Shown: piece after piece, positions 62,368-64,000 of the stretch
Numbering within the stretch: position 1 is the first letter of the stretch
How the letters are laid out: every line of letters begins with the position of its first letter
Assembly: GCA_049841135.1 (NCBI GenBank)
Contig: JASGHK010000005.1
Location: forward strand, 1-64,000
DNA from: JACRCT01 sp049841135
GTDB taxonomy: Bacteria > Myxococcota > Myxococcia > Myxococcales > UBA5297
DNA length: 64,000 nt
Direction: 5' to 3'
Made by a program: the position numbers and the translations under genes
Notes under the pieces: generated by a model
Told to the model about the DNA's origin: nothing
The model's database searches: none
The model's input: only the letters and a program-made list of their open reading frames with translations

Positions 62368-64000
62368 ATGAAGCCCATCTCGGACATCGCAGCGTCGCTC
62401 GGTCTCCATGACAGCGAGTGGGAGCCCTACGGCCGGGATGTCGCCAAGGTCGACCCGAAGATCCTCGCGCGGCCACGCAGCCGGCCGGGGCGCGGGCGGC
62501 TGGTGCTGGTCTCGGCGATCACCCCGACGCCCGCCGGTGAAGGGAAGACCACGACCTCGATCGGCCTCGCCCAGGCGCTCGCCAAGCTCGGCCAGGCGCC
62601 GGTGCTGGCGCTGCGCGAGCCATCGCTCGGTCCATGTCTGGGCATCAAAGGCGGCGCGGTGGGCGGTGGCGCGTCGACCGTGCAGCCGGCCGAGCGGATC
62701 AACCTGCACTTCACCGGCGACTTCCACGCCATCACCACGGCGAACAACCTGCTCGCCGCGATGATCGACAACCACCTCTACTTCGGGAACCCGCTGGGCA
62801 TCGACCCGCGCCGCATCCTGTGGCGGCGCTGCCTGGACATGAACGACCGCGCCCTGCGGCGCACGGTCATCGGCCTTGGCGGCCACAAGGAGGGCGTGCC
62901 GCGCGAGACGGGCTTCGACATCACCGCCGCCTCGGAGGTGATGGCCATGCTCTGCCTGGCCGAGGACGCCGAGGACCTGCGCCGGCGCATCGACCGGACG
63001 CTGGTGGCCTTCACCTACGACGGCAAGCCGGTGACGGCCAAGGACCTGGGCGCCGCGGGCGCGATGATTGCCCTGCTCGCCGATGCGCTGAAGCCGAACC
63101 TGGTGCAGACCGTGGAGGGCGTGCCGGCGTTCGTGCACGGCGGCCCGTTCGCGAACATCGCGCACGGCTGCAACTCGCTGCTGGCGACGCGCCTGGCGCT
63201 GCACCTGGGCGACTGGGCGATCACCGAGGCGGGCTTCGCCTTCGACCTGGGCGCCGAGAAGTTCTTCGACATCAAGTGCCGGGCCTCCGGGCTGGACACC
63301 GCGGCGGTGGTGCTGGTGGCCACGGTGCGCGCCCTCAAATTCCACGGCGGGCACTCGCTGGAGACCCTGGGCAAGGTGGACCCGGCGGCCGTCGCCGCGG
63401 GGCTGCCCAACCTGGAGAAGCACGTCGAGAACATCCACGAGTTCGGCGAGCAGCCGATCGTGGCGCTCAACAAGTTCGCCACCGACGCGCCCGAGGAGAT
63501 CGAGGTGGTGCGCAGGCGCTGCCAGGAGCTGGGCGTGCCGTTCGCGGTGAGCGAGCACTTCGCCAAGGGCGGCGACGGCGCGCTGGAGCTGGCGAAGGCG
63601 GTGGTGGAGTTCGCCGAGCACGAGCACAAGCCCTTCCACCCGCTCTATGCGCTCGAGGCGCCGCTGCCGGAGAAGGTGTTCACGGTCGCCAGCAAGATGT
63701 ACGGCGCGCGCAAGGTGGTCTTCACCAAGCAGGCCGAGCGCGACCTCGAGGACCTGCGACGCCTGGGCTACGAGAAGCTGCCCATCTGCATCGCCAAGAC
63801 GCAGAACTCGCTCTCGGACGACCCCAAGCTGCGCGGGCGGCCGCAGGACTTCGAGGTCACCGTGCGCAGCCTGCACATCAGCGCCGGGGCCGGCTTCGTG
63901 GTGGTGATGACCGGTGAGATCCTGCGCATGCCCGGCCTGCCCAAGAAGCCTCTGGCGGAGAGCCTGGACCTGCGCGACGGGAGGGTCGTCGGGCTGCTGT
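62368..64000 (+). CDS. fhs: Formate-tetrahydrofolate ligase (3' end beyond the window)
   Basis: At least 544 codons starting at ATG 62368 behind AGGAG and running off the end of the window. The family signatures are unmistakable: the ATP-binding loop ITPTPAGEGKTTT (about 51-63), REPSLGPCLGIKGGAVGGG, NLHFTGDFHAITTANNLLAAMIDNH, GFDITAASEVMAM, EAGFAFDLGAEKFFDIKCR. The enzyme makes 10-formyl-tetrahydrofolate from formate, ATP and tetrahydrofolate for purine and one-carbon metabolism. The usual length is about 555 residues, so little is missing. Confidence 0.96.
   Translation, partial: MKPISDIAASLGLHDSEWEPYGRDVAKVDPKILARPRSRPGRGRLVLVSAITPTPAGEGKTTTSIGLAQALAKLGQAPVLALREPSLGPCLGIKGGAVGGGASTVQPAERINLHFTGDFHAITTANNLLAAMIDNHLYFGNPLGIDPRRILWRRCLDMNDRALRRTVIGLGGHKEGVPRETGFDITAASEVMAMLCLAEDAEDLRRRIDRTLVAFTYDGKPVTAKDLGAAGAMIALLADALKPNLVQTVEGVPAFVHGGPFANIAHGCNSLLATRLALHLGDWAITEAGFAFDLGAEKFFDIKCRASGLDTAAVVLVATVRALKFHGGHSLETLGKVDPAAVAAGLPNLEKHVENIHEFGEQPIVALNKFATDAPEEIEVVRRRCQELGVPFAVSEHFAKGGDGALELAKAVVEFAEHEHKPFHPLYALEAPLPEKVFTVASKMYGARKVVFTKQAERDLEDLRRLGYEKLPICIAKTQNSLSDDPKLRGRPQDFEVTVRSLHISAGAGFVVVMTGEILRMPGLPKKPLAESLDLRDGRVVGLL

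Overview
The window looks like chromosomal DNA of a high-GC myxobacterium (Myxococcota, Anaeromyxobacter/Myxococcus-like). The reasons are strong G/C bias at third codon positions, several Ser/Thr kinases and FHA proteins, a PilZ-tailed kinase, many Cys-rich and Asp/Ala/Pro-rich surface lipoproteins, a MYXO-CTERM-like C-terminal anchor, and a family of outer-membrane barrels without close functional names. I see no rRNA, tRNA, CRISPR array, insertion sequence, integrase or phage gene.

Layout. 0-3 kb: the 3' end of a multiheme cytochrome, then a cysteine synthase fused to a cysteinyl-tRNA-synthetase-like domain. 3-15.6 kb: a hybrid histidine kinase, then secreted proteins (fibrinogen-like lipoprotein, VWA/choice-of-anchor-L protein, Cys-rich repeat/lamin-tail protein, PQQ-type propeller lipoprotein) and small genes. 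15.6-25 kb: an LCMT-type methyltransferase, a kinase-PilZ protein, a site-2 protease, an FGE-like lipoprotein, a fibronectin-III/C-terminal-anchor protein overlapping a barrel gene, a PKD lipoprotein and another barrel. 25-38 kb: a signalling block with a degenerate REC-GGDEF protein, a MORN/TPR protein one base from an FHA protein with a Pro-Glu rod, an ATP-grasp protein, a membrane Ser/Thr kinase and a divergent 1552-residue TPR protein. 38-42 kb: a DUF2807 lipoprotein, a small membrane protein and panB-panC with a terminator-bearing leader. 42-48 kb: a type III secretion SctJ-like lipoprotein, an FHA-TM-TPR protein, a double cyclic-nucleotide-binding protein and a BIG2 lipoprotein. 48-64 kb: TolC/MlaC-type export genes, a DMT transporter, an outer-membrane barrel, two tandem paralogous secreted proteins, a ZIP transporter, an M2 (ACE-type) peptidase, YccF, an AlkA-type glycosylase and the 5' part of formate-tetrahydrofolate ligase.

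Two cross-cutting signals stand out. First, fourteen single-base frameshifts interrupt otherwise well-conserved genes, and eleven lie in or right beside a GAGCTC hexamer. I read these as systematic consensus errors, perhaps linked to DNA modification, rather than real pseudogenes. For these genes I give the reading-frame-corrected extent. Second, five intergenic loci carry arrays of a 9-bp unit built on GTCC/GGAC. Three of these sit between convergent genes and contain head-to-head halves that can fold into hairpins.

The most interesting biological candidates are the CysK/CysRS-like fusion with altered HIGH and KMSKS motifs, the panB leader, the MORN/TPR-FHA-rod pair, and SctJ next to an FHA-TM-TPR protein. 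All functions are read from sequence motifs only; no database search was possible.
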